Assembly: GCF_012935325.2 (NCBI RefSeq)
Contig: NZ_JABBYG020000020.1
Span: forward strand, 1-64,000
Direction: 5' to 3'
Source of the DNA: Paenibacillus sp. PL91
GTDB taxonomy: Bacteria > Bacillota > Bacilli > Paenibacillales > Paenibacillaceae
Length of the DNA: 64,000 bases
Both the position numbers and the translations under genes were made by a program. Positions 55,701 through 64,000 of the stretch are shown here, in pieces. Within the stretch, counting starts at the first letter, position 1. Each line of letters starts with the position of its first letter. A model generated the notes under the pieces. It was not told where the DNA came from. It saw only the letters and a list, made by a program, of their open reading frames with translations, and ran no database searches.

Positions 55701-58121
55701 CAGCCAAGATAGCGTATCCGCATTGCCCGTAACGTCGTACCCCACGCCTACTTCTGAATATCCGGATGGAGGATTCGTCACCGTATAGGTTGTACGGATA
55801 AGTCCTGTTCCGTCAACTTGGATGGCGAAGGTAGCTCCGACAGAACCGTAAGTCCCATCAATCGTAATGACGGCTTCGTTATTGACGGTGGAGCTCTTTA
55901 TCGATTTGAAAGTCCAGGCTGAAAGGGATACCTTCCCCATATTCAAATACGGTCCACCTGTCAATACGGTGCTGCCGCTGTATATACCCGACGTGATCAT
56001 ACCAGTACTTTTGCTGAACTTAAGAGCATAATCAGTTCCCGTCACGGTCAAGGATGTCGAATCTTCCGTAATCGCCGGAGCTGAGCCGGACGGATCAGCA
56101 AAGCTATAGAGCGGTTTGCCTATCGTCAAGTTATATTCGTTTTCCAAATAACCCTGCGGATTTGTAAACTTCAAATTGAGGACTTCCCCCAACTTCCAGT
56201 CACGGGCAGGAATAGTAATCGTCCCAGTCGCGCGCGGATCGATATTCGCATTCACTGTTCCCGAGCTCGATCCGACATTGTAAGTGATATTCATCTCGCT
56301 CATATTAGTAAAATCGTGACGATTTTCTACCTTAATGATCAGAGGCTTATTCGCTCCAGGATTAACCAATGCATTCCCAGTAATTTTATTGGGACTGAAT
56401 ACTTCTTTCACATTATAGTATTCTGGTTTTTCACGGCCCCATGCATCCATTGTGGTACCCCAATTGGCGTTGACACCGTTACTACCGGCCGTCTGAAACG
56501 AAGCATCCATCACTGTCCACAACGCACCGCCGAGAATCCCCTTATTAGCGTACATGCCTTCCCAATATTTCGAGAGATATTCGCCGTAATAATCGCGAAT
56601 TCCCGGATCAAAAGCAGGTTCCACGTAAAAACCGTGAGCAAGTTCATCGTAAATCGTCGGTTTCGTAGATGATGGCGAATCCGTTTGATAATGGACGCTA
56701 TAAATGGAAGTGTTTACACCATTGTAGCCCCAGCTATGTTTATTCGGACGAGTCGGATCTTCCAGTTTGATGTAATCCAGCATTTTCGTCATATTAGAAC
56801 CTGCAGCACTTTCGTTGGCAATGGACCAGTACAAGATGCTAGGATGCGTTTTGTCGGCCTCAACATTTTCTGAGAATTGGGTCATATATTCTTCAGTTCT
56901 TGCAGGGGCGTTCGTTTTCTCACCACCATTAAACATAACGGATGTCTCATACTCTACGAACATGCCCAATTCATCAGCCAAGTCCAGTACAACCTTAGGC
57001 GGCGCCATATGAGCAGTTCGAATATAATTGATATTCGCGGCCTTCAATTTCAAAAAGTTTTTCCGATGCTCTTCTGCTGATGTACGGAACCCTTCCGTTG
57101 CATAAGTGTGTTGATATGCAACGCCACGCAAATTGACCGGTTTGCCGTTTACAAGTACTTTTTGACCGCTCACCTGAATTTCACGGAAGCCAATCTTTTG
57201 AACAATCGTCTGAGTCGTCTTGCCGTCGACGACAAATGTGCCAGTCAACGTATACAGATTCGGGTGCTCGGCATCCCACTTGAGAGGAGCGGTCACAGGT
57301 ATCGAGATACTGCCTTCTGGATTAGATAAACTGATGGAAATCGAGTTCTGGGCAAGTGCTACGTCTTTGCCGGATGGATCCTTCAATGAAAGATTGACGG
57401 TTGCATTCGATCCGCCTTTGAATACGACTCCACTTTCTACCTTTAATGTCGCATTGTTATAATCGGCATCCAGATCCGTCGATGCATGAAGCCGCATAGC
57501 GTAGTCCTGAGGAGCCGCGTATAGTGTCAGATCCCGTGTTATGCCTCTTTGATGGAAAAACGCTACTGACGTATCCTGCGCAGTAACGCCGATCGTAACC
57601 CATGCGTCGGAACCAGGCGTCACATAATCCGTAATATCCGCATCCCATTCAGAGAACGCCCCAATATGTGTACGTACCAAATTGCCATTCACCCATACCC
57701 GGGCAAAGTTGTAAGCAGCTTCAAACCGTAGAAATATTCGTTTCCCTGCAAATTCGGACGGGATGGCTATTTGCTTCTTGTATGGAAACTCTTTATCTTT
57801 ATCTGTTAGACAGTTATCTTTTCCACAGTGTGTCCAAAACCCTTTGATCGACAAATCGCTTGGAATTTGAACGTCGTTAACATTTGGCCACGTCGCTGGA
57901 TCGGACGAGTTATCCCAGAAATTGGTCGGCGGCGTTTTTGTAAATTTCCAGGTGCCATTCAAACTAACCTTAGGCGTCGTAACATTCGTAACGCTATCTG
58001 GCAACGGCGGGACAATCGGTCTCGGCCAAACAGAGTTAGCACTTACAACGCTGCTTATCATGAGCAACGAGGCAAATAGAACAATGGTCAAGAAAGGTAC
58101 AGAGATTATCATTTTTTTCAT
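52752..58121 (-). CDS. Secreted multidomain GH2 beta-galactosidase
   Basis: A 1,789-residue exported enzyme; GGAGGTAACA precedes ATG 58121; signal peptide to about 28. The GH2 part has the sugar-binding jelly roll and Ig domain (about 45-340) and a TIM barrel (about 340-550) with acid/base Glu near 436 (SIANESAAG) and the nucleophile Glu near 492 (TIYDELAHG). Then follow an unassigned beta domain, two F5/8 type C repeats (about 970-1107, 1107-1240), Big_4-type Ig (1254-1334), LamG (1340-1537), OmpL47-like (1554-1630), another Ig-like domain and a C-terminal FIMAH domain (1720-1788). It would remove beta-linked galactose or a related sugar from an extracellular polymer. No SLH is present. A cre-like site and a truncated response-regulator gene lie just upstream. 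Confidence 0.88.
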   Translation of the reverse strand: MKKMIISVPFLTIVLFASLLMISSVVSANSVWPRPIVPPLPDSVTNVTTPKVSLNGTWKFTKTPPTNFWDNSSDPATWPNVNDVQIPSDLSIKGFWTHCGKDNCLTDKDKEFPYKKQIAIPSEFAGKRIFLRFEAAYNFARVWVNGNLVRTHIGAFSEWDADITDYVTPGSDAWVTIGVTAQDTSVAFFHQRGITRDLTLYAAPQDYAMRLHASTDLDADYNNATLKVESGVVFKGGSNATVNLSLKDPSGKDVALAQNSISISLSNPEGSISIPVTAPLKWDAEHPNLYTLTGTFVVDGKTTQTIVQKIGFREIQVSGQKVLVNGKPVNLRGVAYQHTYATEGFRTSAEEHRKNFLKLKAANINYIRTAHMAPPKVVLDLADELGMFVEYETSVMFNGGEKTNAPARTEEYMTQFSENVEADKTHPSILYWSIANESAAGSNMTKMLDYIKLEDPTRPNKHSWGYNGVNTSIYSVHYQTDSPSSTKPTIYDELAHGFYVEPAFDPGIRDYYGEYLSKYWEGMYANKGILGGALWTVMDASFQTAGSNGVNANWGTTMDAWGREKPEYYNVKEVFSPNKITGNALVNPGANKPLIIKVENRHDFTNMSEMNITYNVGSSSGTVNANIDPRATGTITIPARDWKLGEVLNLKFTNPQGYLENEYNLTIGKPLYSFADPSGSAPAITEDSTSLTVTGTDYALKFSKSTGMITSGIYSGSTVLTGGPYLNMGKVSLSAWTFKSIKSSTVNNEAVITIDGTYGSVGATFAIQVDGTGLIRTTYTVTNPPSGYSEVGVGYDVTGNADTLSWLRNGKWTSYPSDHIGRNAGQAIKHKPSGQMDTYGVKPTWSWSLDEKNFGEFGANDPGDRGTNDFRSSKTYFIYGSLILNDSNIRLRAEGDGTGSIRAQINGSNTRLNINNLWAVPTKTQCCDNFAEKNISIANGYSNTVQMRLTNSDTVNTAYTNNLNLDPTLKLSATSVNSDPQFSLDKALDRDLDTSYKSGDSPSFPEYYTMKWPTGRTIDTVSITCGSCQDQGITNFDVEVSDDGTTNWTRVASSGDITNTSNSGYETKTIGFRQVANKKGVRIKINNANLSSNHFAINEIFVGRLVELATASASSVKGDKNFSPDKAIDGNPDTSYVSTDSPGFPQYYTLDWPSGQTFNTVNISCAYCSDQGVKNFDVEVSDDGSTNWTRVATSGTLTYNSDSGIQTKSIFFPQVTNKKGFRIKINNANLTWKHFVLNEVVVTNTAPSAVVSIKAPADVTVPVKTEKTATALGLPGRVTIVTDVGSMDAIVTWDLSTVNYDQNSDTAQTFTVPGTVTLPADVTNPNNVPLTTSISVSTKLVELVAHWKFDEGSGTTVGDSSGKGNIGTLVNNPTWTDSGKIGGALTFSGGSRVEINAPATLNQTGDETVSLWFKTSQPATSTTSIFRQDKRFTALQLAGGKAQVAYWPNSSSNLKTLSFPWTYSDNQWHHYVASYDSSTGLKIYVDGNVVASDTMNLGPLPAVTNKIALGAAEFGGEAYNGLLDDVRVFDLELTQDQVSQLMNAGIDQQAPTTTDNAPNGWVNQDTTITLSTSDNGTGVVNTYYTVDGGAEQTGTSVVLSEEGVHKLVYWSVDKVGNVEQAHTVSFSMDKKAPSIAVTVPGDNSIYEDSGDLTPQINLTDNLSGVDSSKTTVTLNTYSYQIGTTITLYKLPLGQHTLVVSSSDLAGNQVSKTVQFTTATSIDSLKALVKRFANNKEINKADTTTSLLNKLANNDLKGFVNLVNAQSGKSISSKAAGYLLRDAQYLLTQK

Positions 58122-58326
58122 TGTTACCTCCGTTAAAAGTAATTAGAATCTGGGAATTAATATATTAAATATAAACAAATACATCTACATGAGTTATGAT
58201 TCCAGTACTATACAACCTCCTAACCTCCCTATGAATTTAAGACCAATGAATTCATTCATGTTTCCTTTTTCTTCATTCAATCCCCCCTTTCACCTAGGTT
58301 TTGCAATGTTGTCAAGCCACAACAAA

Positions 58327-58338
58327 GAAAACGCTTAC
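58327..58338. promoter_or_regulatory. cre-like site upstream of the GH2 gene
   Basis: AGAAAACGCTTACA matches the CcpA consensus with one mismatch, 206 bases ahead of the GH2 start. Confidence 0.55.
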
Positions 58339-58715
58339 AAAACTTTTCGCCCCGTATGTTGCCTCAAATCTGAATTTAGCGTAATCGGTTCCTCGACCGG
58401 CTTTAGATTATAATCAAACGCCCCCAGCTTGACCGCCTTCTGAGCGTAGGTGAAATCGCCGAAGCCGCTAATAAAAATAACCTTCTTATCGATTCTGCGC
58501 TTCTTTATTTCGTCAATTAATTCAATACCGTCCATAGTGGGCATCTTGATATCTGAAATAATGATTTCCGGAACATGGGATTCGATTAACTCCAACGCCT
58601 TATAACCGTCCTCGGCAACACCAATGAATTGGGTTCCGTACGGGCTCCAATCAATGGTCCGTTTCAATTCCTCCCGAATCCAATGCTCGTCATCAACTAC
58701 CATAGGTTTTATCAT
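58335..58715 (-). pseudogene. Response-regulator receiver domain, truncated
   Basis: From ATG 58715 (MIKPMVVDDEHWIREELKRT) the receiver is complete: DDE, phospho-Asp in IIISDIKMPTMDG and the Lys in NLKPVEE. After about 110 residues the frame drifts into ITLNSDLRQHTGRKVL and stops; the AraC-type HTH part (about 350 residues) is missing. Sequence differs from the regulator at 39737, so it is a separate family member. A free-standing receiver could still accept phosphate, but truncation at a recombination scar is likelier. Confidence 0.7.
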
Positions 58716-58869
58716 TGAGTATTCCATCCTTATTCAATAGTTAAATCATTAACCAGACTGTGTTACACCCATGTTACAGAAATGGCGGAAGTTATATAAA
58801 TCTTTATAGATTCGCGGTTGCCCTTTGTGGTTTGACATGCGGACCTGACAACGAGTGTGGAAGATCCGA

Positions 58870-58964
58870 CAATTGCTTCAGCTGCTTTTCATTCACGAGG
58901 AACGCATCCGGAATTTCTATGCTCGCGATGGATACATAAGCAATACTGCAGTCCTGAACTTCAT
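58870..58964 (-). pseudogene. Third-copy stub of the sugar-binding lipoprotein gene
   Basis: ATG 58964 reads MKFRTAVLL and then jumps to an internal part of the gene (SIASIEIPDAFLVNEKQLKQ). This matches 37446-37510 of the intact gene closely, with about 90 residues deleted between. Confidence 0.7.
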
Positions 58965-59102
58965 TTCGTATCCCCATTGAATCGAATTTTCTTTACACTT
59001 CGAGTATATAGCACTTTTTCCCAAGAGTGAGAGTGAAAATGGTCGGCAGCAGGCTGAGTTTGATCCGCTGTTTTCAATAGCTTGTCCGGCCTCCGACTGA
59101 TT

Positions 59103-59285
59103 TCATACCGTCGCCGACGGAATTCCCGCCGAGGCATCGCCGTCCGGCTCCCCAGTCGGAATCTTCATCATCATCGAGGTCCCTTCTCCGATTCGACTTT
59201 CAATCCGGAACCGTTAAGGTCTCCGTAGTGAACGCGGATCATTCGCAACACGTAACTAAGCTCGATGTCAAGCCCCATCCAGTAC
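59103..59285 (-). pseudogene. Third-copy C-terminus of a YesM-type kinase
   Basis: GLDIELSYVLRMIRVHYGDL followed, after a frame change, by RIESRIGEGTSMMMKIPTGE corresponds to the G2 box and last strands of the kinase family. It lies upstream of the third binding-protein stub in the usual kinase-then-binding-protein order. Confidence 0.65.
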
Positions 59286-59429
59286 CGCGCAGGTACCGGG
59301 TTTGTTGTATACTAAGCGCTCAAGACCGCTGCCGTTCAGAACATGAAAAAGATTGCCCTTCACATAGAAAGGAGGGCAATCTAGGAGAAATCCCTTTAAG
59401 CTCTCTTCAAACCATGTCTCAGAACAAAA

Positions 59430-59468
59430 AGAGAAACCCATCGCTTCGGAAAAAGCGTGGGTTTCTCT
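59430..59468 (-). terminator. Terminator of the GH36 operon
   Basis: AGAGAAACCCA.CGCT pairs with AGCG.GGGTTTCTCT and is followed on the minus strand by five T, 40 bases after the alpha-galactosidase stop. Confidence 0.8.
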
Positions 59469-59508
59469 ACAATCTGAGGGACAAACGGTTAGTTTATTAC
59501 TTTTTATA

Positions 59509-61698
59509 TCAAATCTCTTGTAAGACAAAGAGGATACTTCTGAAATCCCCCTCTAACTGTGGAATAGCGAGTCCGAAGTACATCAATTCATCGCCTCTGT
59601 ACTCCTTGCCGTTATGCTGCAGACGATACGACTTATTCGGATCGAGTCCTGTCAGACGTAATCTACAGAGTGGTGCATTCGGCTCGGCAAGAACCTTAAA
59701 GTAAGCAGCAAAGGCTTCTTTTCTATCCTCCGATACAAACATCCACGCTGTCTCATTCCCTTCAAAAGGACTGAGCAGCCGATAGAAGTCTCCATACTGG
59801 ATTAGCTTTCGAAGTTCTTTGTACTGGCCAACCTGCTGCCGGATATCTTCGCACTCCGATTCGCTTAACTTGGTCAGATCCAGCTCGTATCCAAAATTCC
59901 CGGACATTGCGACATGCCCGCGTGTTTCCAAAGGTGTATTGCGTTGTACCTGGTGATTTGGAATGGCTGAAACATGGGCCCCCATGGAACTTGCAGGATA
60001 CACCATACTTGTTCCATATTGAATCTTCAATCTTTCAACCGCATCGGTGTCGTCGCTAGTCCAGGTCTGAGGCATATAGTACAGCATTCCTGGATCAAAT
60101 CGTCCGCCACCTCCGGAACAACTCTCGAATAAAATATGTGGGAAACTAGAGACGATTCGCTCCATCACCTCATAAAGTCCAAGGATGTAACGGTGCCCTG
60201 TTTCGCGTTGACGTTCTGGAGGGAGCTGGGCGGAACCAATCTCCGTCATATTCCGGTTCATATCCCATTTTACATAAGTGATTGGCGCCGATGAGAGCAC
60301 GGAACTGAGCGAATCCACAATATAATCCTGTACATCCTGGCGCGATAAATCGAGAATCAACTGATTCCTAGCTAATGTTCGTGTATGTCTTGGCACATGC
60401 AAACACCAGTCCGGATGCACCCGGTACAGATTACTGTTTGGAGATACCATTTCCGGCTCGAACCATAGACCAAATTGCATCCCCATTGCCGTGATATCTT
60501 CTCCCAGCTTACCGAGTCCTTCTGGAAGCTTGCGCCGATCCTCAACCCAATCTCCCAATGAGCTGTCGTCATTGTCACGCTTCCCAAACCAGCCATCATC
60601 CAGGACAAATAACTCCAAACCAAGTTCTTTGCCTGCATGAGCAATTTCTTTTATTCTATCTGCGTCGAAATTAAAGTAAGTCGCTTCCCAGTTATTAATG
60701 AGAATCGGTCTTTGCTGATCACGGAATTTACCTCTGCATAAACGGGTTTGATAGAGCTTGTGATAGGTTCGTGACATTCCACCTAATCCTTCAGCCGACC
60801 GTACAAGTACGGCTTCAGGAGCCTGAAATGTATCTCCAGGCTCTAACAACCACTGAAAATTAAATGGCTGAATACCCATGCCAACTCTGGTCATCCCATA
60901 TTGATCCACTTCCGCCTGCGCTAGAAAACTACCACTGTATACAAGACTAAACCCGTATACTTCACCATGATTCTCCGTCGCATCTTTAGCCAGCAAGGCA
61001 ATAAACGGATTTTGCTGATGACTGCTGGAGCCGCGTTTACTGTCAATCCGATGAATTCCAGGTACTAGCGGCCTCTTGTGCACATGGCGTTCTCTGGTCC
61101 ATGTACCGGACAATTGCAACATATCAAAGTTGGAATGATGGAAATCAACATTAGCGCTTAATACTCGGTTCAGTACAATCTTGCCCTGTCCTAAGTTCTC
61201 GATACGTACGGAACGTGTAATTGCGTCAATATGGTTAAATACGGTGTACACAAGAGTCGCCTTTAGTCCACTTTTTGCATCTCGCAGAACCATTTCCAGC
61301 GTATCTGCTTCATCATCACTCTCAACATATGTGGAGGGTAGGCCCTGCAAACGCGGCTTACCTTTGCTTAACGTATAACCTTCATAACGGAAATCAGTAA
61401 CTGTTGTACCATCCTGCAAGTGGACCTCGAGCGCTGGCTCCCTGAAATCACCATTGCCGTACGACGGAAATTCGTTTGGTAGAGTATCTAGAGAGTAGGC
61501 TTTATCCTCTAGCAGAAAACTTGGATTGAATGAGCATCTTTCTACTAAATCTAATGAAGGCTGGAATTGGATTGCTCCCAGTTTTGGACCCCAATAGAGA
61601 TGGGCTGGAACTTCACCCTTAACGATTTGAATAATATAGCTGGAGTTATTGGATCGTAAATGAAACACTCGATTGCTGTTATCATAATAAATGGACAT
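59509..61698 (-). CDS. GH36 alpha-galactosidase
   Basis: This 729-residue cytoplasmic enzyme (no signal peptide) hydrolyses terminal alpha-galactose from oligosaccharides. It has the N-terminal beta-supersandwich, a TIM barrel (about 330-640) with LFVLDDGWFGKRDNDDSSLG, the nucleophile Asp near 478 in YVKWDMNRNMTE, FESCSGGGGRFD, and the acid/base Asp near 550 in WTSDDTDAVERL, then a C-terminal beta domain. Length and motifs fit the AgaA/MelA-type tetrameric group. AGGAGAATATC precedes the ATG, 25 bases after the stop of the DUF5054 gene, so the two form an operon downstream of an ABC permease. Confidence 0.94.
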   Translation of the reverse strand: MSIYYDNSNRVFHLRSNNSSYIIQIVKGEVPAHLYWGPKLGAIQFQPSLDLVERCSFNPSFLLEDKAYSLDTLPNEFPSYGNGDFREPALEVHLQDGTTVTDFRYEGYTLSKGKPRLQGLPSTYVESDDEADTLEMVLRDAKSGLKATLVYTVFNHIDAITRSVRIENLGQGKIVLNRVLSANVDFHHSNFDMLQLSGTWTRERHVHKRPLVPGIHRIDSKRGSSSHQQNPFIALLAKDATENHGEVYGFSLVYSGSFLAQAEVDQYGMTRVGMGIQPFNFQWLLEPGDTFQAPEAVLVRSAEGLGGMSRTYHKLYQTRLCRGKFRDQQRPILINNWEATYFNFDADRIKEIAHAGKELGLELFVLDDGWFGKRDNDDSSLGDWVEDRRKLPEGLGKLGEDITAMGMQFGLWFEPEMVSPNSNLYRVHPDWCLHVPRHTRTLARNQLILDLSRQDVQDYIVDSLSSVLSSAPITYVKWDMNRNMTEIGSAQLPPERQRETGHRYILGLYEVMERIVSSFPHILFESCSGGGGRFDPGMLYYMPQTWTSDDTDAVERLKIQYGTSMVYPASSMGAHVSAIPNHQVQRNTPLETRGHVAMSGNFGYELDLTKLSESECEDIRQQVGQYKELRKLIQYGDFYRLLSPFEGNETAWMFVSEDRKEAFAAYFKVLAEPNAPLCRLRLTGLDPNKSYRLQHNGKEYRGDELMYFGLAIPQLEGDFRSILFVLQEI

Positions 61699-61723
61699 GA
61701 TATTCTCCTAATCTATTACTTTA

Positions 61724-63811
61724 TTATTTGTTAGACCTGAACTGTAATCGGAAACGATATTTCATATCTTCCTCGAACCACATCCGGAAATTCGTTCCCC
61801 AAGAATTATTGTGCAGATTAAAATGAAAGCCACCCGCGAGTGGAGCAAACGTATTGTCAAATTGCAGCAATCGTCTTTCACCCGGACAAACTACAGGAGC
61901 ATCCAGTGTCTCAATCACGACACGTCCATCCGCACCTTCATAATAAAGTCCTGTATTCACAGCGTGCATATTCCGGTTGCCATTCTTTACTACCGATAAC
62001 GGCGATATCCGTGTACCCAATTTGTCCATCGTCCACATGTTCGGACTGTCAACGCAAGGGACAAACGAGAACCAGCTCGCTTCCGGCAAACGGCATGCCG
62101 ATTTATCCGTCCAGTTTAACTCCACATCGATGTTAAAATCGTTATGATAGAACGTGTATACGATCTCGAGCTGATGAGGTGCGCCATAATGCATGCAAGC
62201 ATCGAAAGGCATCTCTAAATGAGCCCATACTTTGTCGGCGTCCGCTCGCCTTTCCAATTGAAGATTTCTTAGAATCGGACGGTACTGCTTATGTTCCGGA
62301 GCAGGCTCTGCATATTCAATTCCGGGCTTTCCGTGATCGGGTATCGCCCAAATATAATTCTTTTTCATGTCAACCGTATATTCCTTGAAATAGCGGTCGT
62401 AGTTTTCTTGGCCAAACGTTTCATATCGGTAGGCAGCCAACCTATTTCCATCATTTGCCCATACTTTCCTATTTGTATCAACCAGTTGATTGATAGAACC
62501 GTCAGAAGCGAAGCTAACTAGAAATTCTCCTAACGTATAGCATCGGTTCATTTCAAGATTTTCAATGTTTTCAGCGTCATTTGTATGATATGAACTGACA
62601 GGGTTCAGGCTGTCTAACCCTTTCTTTGCTTCGATTTGCAATTCCGAACTTAGCGCTGACACCGCCTGATCCAGATATGCGCGCTGCTCCTCCCACGAGC
62701 TTTCAAAGTGTCGATAGCTGCGCTCCTCCTTTCGTCCAAGTCGATTAAACGTATCATAATACGGACCTTGAACCACTTCATCCCTAAACTGATCCTTCGA
62801 TCTCGCCGCCGAAAAATCAGCTGCAGAGTAATTTACGTAATCTGCCAAATATGTTTTCTCATCCAACCCCCAAGTATGCTCTGTGATCAACATGAGACGA
62901 TTGCAAAACCTGCTGTAACTTTCGCCATTTGGATCTAGAGAACCCGTACTCACCCATTTGTCCCTTAATCGAAGCAGTTCCCGGTAGCGTGCCACTTTGA
63001 GCGGATCGGAAGCCGTGCCCTGGATCCACGAATCACCTATTTCCTCGCTAACGACCGGAAGCACATGCTTACATTCCAGCAGCTTTTCGGCGAATGCGTC
63101 CAGTGTTGACGCGGCAATTTCCGCACCGGGGTATTCCGTTTGCAATCGACTGTACAGCCACTCTATATCTTCTAAGGAAGAAGGACCGTTATTATCGCCT
63201 GTGTGGGCAAAATAGAGCGCATCCTCAAGTCCCTCCACTTCCAGAGCTTGACCATAATCACCGGCATAGTTAACGATCAGCTCGGAGCCATCGCTCGCCC
63301 TCCAAACAAACGCTTGCGGGACACACGGAGGCTTGCTGGAAGGATTTACTCCTATATGCAAATAACGAATTCCGTAACTAGCCAATATAGGTACGATGCC
63401 GATCGTATGTCCCGGAACATCCGTCATTTTCGCGGCAATGGTATTTTTCCCGAAACGTTGATCCAACTTCTTGGAAATCGACAAGCCATATTCAAGCAGT
63501 GTTTTATCCATCAATTCCGTATGGGTCGTAAAAGGAAGACCGTGCCATGCAATTTCGCCTCTGCTAATCGCATTCTCCATTTGGATCCGCTGCTCCTCAG
63601 GCGCAGATTGCAAATATTCGTCGATCAGCCAAGACCCAACTGTCCAAATAAATTTCGACCGTCCGTCATCGTTTTGCATACGTTCAGACAATGATAAGGC
63701 TTGCGGAATAAACGTATTCATGTACTTGTCAACCACATTAGCCGCAAGATCGGTAAACCCAATATCCAAATGCGTTTTAAAAATAACATGTACTTTTTTA
63801 ACTGTTGTCAT
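61724..63811 (-). CDS. GH38-like DUF5054 glycosidase
   Basis: This 695-residue cytoplasmic protein opens with VHVIFKTHLDIGFTDLA, the metal-binding HxD pattern of GH38 alpha-mannosidase folds. KMTDVPGHTIG carries the second Asp/His block expected around the nucleophile, and LITEHTWGLDEKTY a further His. The C-terminal half is a beta-rich domain. I associate the full-length pattern with DUF5054. An alpha-mannosidase or related alpha-glycosidase role is likely but the bond is not proven. It follows an ABC permease tail and precedes the alpha-galactosidase, suggesting breakdown of imported galactose- and mannose-containing oligosaccharides. Confidence 0.8.
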   Translation of the reverse strand: MTTVKKVHVIFKTHLDIGFTDLAANVVDKYMNTFIPQALSLSERMQNDDGRSKFIWTVGSWLIDEYLQSAPEEQRIQMENAISRGEIAWHGLPFTTHTELMDKTLLEYGLSISKKLDQRFGKNTIAAKMTDVPGHTIGIVPILASYGIRYLHIGVNPSSKPPCVPQAFVWRASDGSELIVNYAGDYGQALEVEGLEDALYFAHTGDNNGPSSLEDIEWLYSRLQTEYPGAEIAASTLDAFAEKLLECKHVLPVVSEEIGDSWIQGTASDPLKVARYRELLRLRDKWVSTGSLDPNGESYSRFCNRLMLITEHTWGLDEKTYLADYVNYSAADFSAARSKDQFRDEVVQGPYYDTFNRLGRKEERSYRHFESSWEEQRAYLDQAVSALSSELQIEAKKGLDSLNPVSSYHTNDAENIENLEMNRCYTLGEFLVSFASDGSINQLVDTNRKVWANDGNRLAAYRYETFGQENYDRYFKEYTVDMKKNYIWAIPDHGKPGIEYAEPAPEHKQYRPILRNLQLERRADADKVWAHLEMPFDACMHYGAPHQLEIVYTFYHNDFNIDVELNWTDKSACRLPEASWFSFVPCVDSPNMWTMDKLGTRISPLSVVKNGNRNMHAVNTGLYYEGADGRVVIETLDAPVVCPGERRLLQFDNTFAPLAGGFHFNLHNNSWGTNFRMWFEEDMKYRFRLQFRSNK

Positions 63812-63885
63812 ACATTTGGCCTTCTTTCCTTGATTTTCCTCTTAATTCTTCCCTTAATTCCTTCATTAACGATCCTATGACTCCG

Positions 63886-64000
63886 CTATTCTTTAACCGA
63901 TCCCAGTACGATGCCATGAACGAAATAGCGCTGCAAGAACGGATAAATTAACAAAATCGGAATCATGGCGACCATCAGCTTTGCCGCGTTTAAAGTTTTG
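63886..64000 (-). CDS. C-terminal end of a LplC-type sugar ABC permease (cut by window edge)
   Basis: The 37 codons before TAG read KTLNAAKLMVAMIPILLIYP then FLQRYFVHGIVLGSVKE, the standard C-terminus of LplC/YtcP-type permeases with one membrane segment. The frame is intact as far as visible. The 3' flank (AACGATCCTATGACTCCGC) is shared with the decayed permease at 50402, showing common ancestry. It lies 75 bases before the DUF5054 gene, probably in one operon. Confidence 0.85.
   Translation of the reverse strand, partial: KTLNAAKLMVAMIPILLIYPFLQRYFVHGIVLGSVKE

Noticed and set aside
59268..59528. 86-codon minus-strand frame between the kinase stub and GH36
   Set aside because: It spans the GH36 terminator hairpin and overlaps the kinase remnant in another frame.

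Overview
The window looks like a chromosome segment of a Paenibacillus-type soil Firmicute. The evidence is very large secreted or S-layer-anchored (SLH) carbohydrate-active enzymes, YesM/YesN-type two-component systems, LplA/B/C-type sugar ABC transporters, a GerA spore-germination remnant, AGGAGG-type ribosome sites and cre-like operators. This assignment is inference from gene content; no rRNA, tRNA or CRISPR array was seen.

Layout. 1-4.7 kb: a partial gene, a divergent aldo/keto reductase and TetR pair, and three small genes (one frameshifted) separated by copies of an interspersed hairpin repeat. 4.7-11.1 kb: a 2.1-kilo-residue SLH protein joining a phosphodiester glycosidase domain to a metallophosphatase domain. 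11.2-14.4 kb: ROK regulator, MFS transporter, maltose-type acetyltransferase and a frameshifted coupled ORF. 14.6-19.6 kb: a fructan/difructose locus with GH172, a broken GH32, an intact GH32, and remnants of a GPH-type transporter and a fructokinase, behind LacI/CcpA-type operators. 19.9-26.5 kb: a zinc-ribbon protein followed by a replication-like module with a TOPRIM/DUF3854 protein, an HTH-DnaA_N initiator and an array of ATCAAAATTTGAT-like repeats that could be an origin. 26.6-30 kb: a small ORF, a structured RNA candidate, a frameshifted AraC regulator and a PhyH-type dioxygenase interrupted by one nonsense codon.

30-64 kb is a glycan-utilisation region, nearly all on the minus strand. 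Intact parts are an SLH beta-helix enzyme, a solute-binding lipoprotein, the YesM/YesN pair, a ROK kinase, a mannose-6-phosphate isomerase with its DeoR regulator, a secreted FIMAH protein, a huge GH2 beta-galactosidase, a GH36 alpha-galactosidase and a GH38/DUF5054 enzyme. Between them lie decayed copies of the same regulator/kinase/binding-protein/permease cassette. A second copy (50.4-52.4 kb) carries an in-frame response-regulator/kinase chimera and a permease with two Trp-to-stop changes. A third is a few hundred bases (58.3-59.3 kb), and another permease tail enters at the right edge.

How it works together (inference): secreted enzymes trim a galactose- and mannose-containing glycan, ABC importers brought in the sugars under control of the two-component systems and CcpA, and the kinase plus isomerase feed hexose phosphates to glycolysis. 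No intact permease remains in the window, so the surviving binding protein must depend on permeases elsewhere or be orphaned. The density of single-lesion pseudogenes suggests recent decay, although lesions in homopolymers could be sequencing errors.
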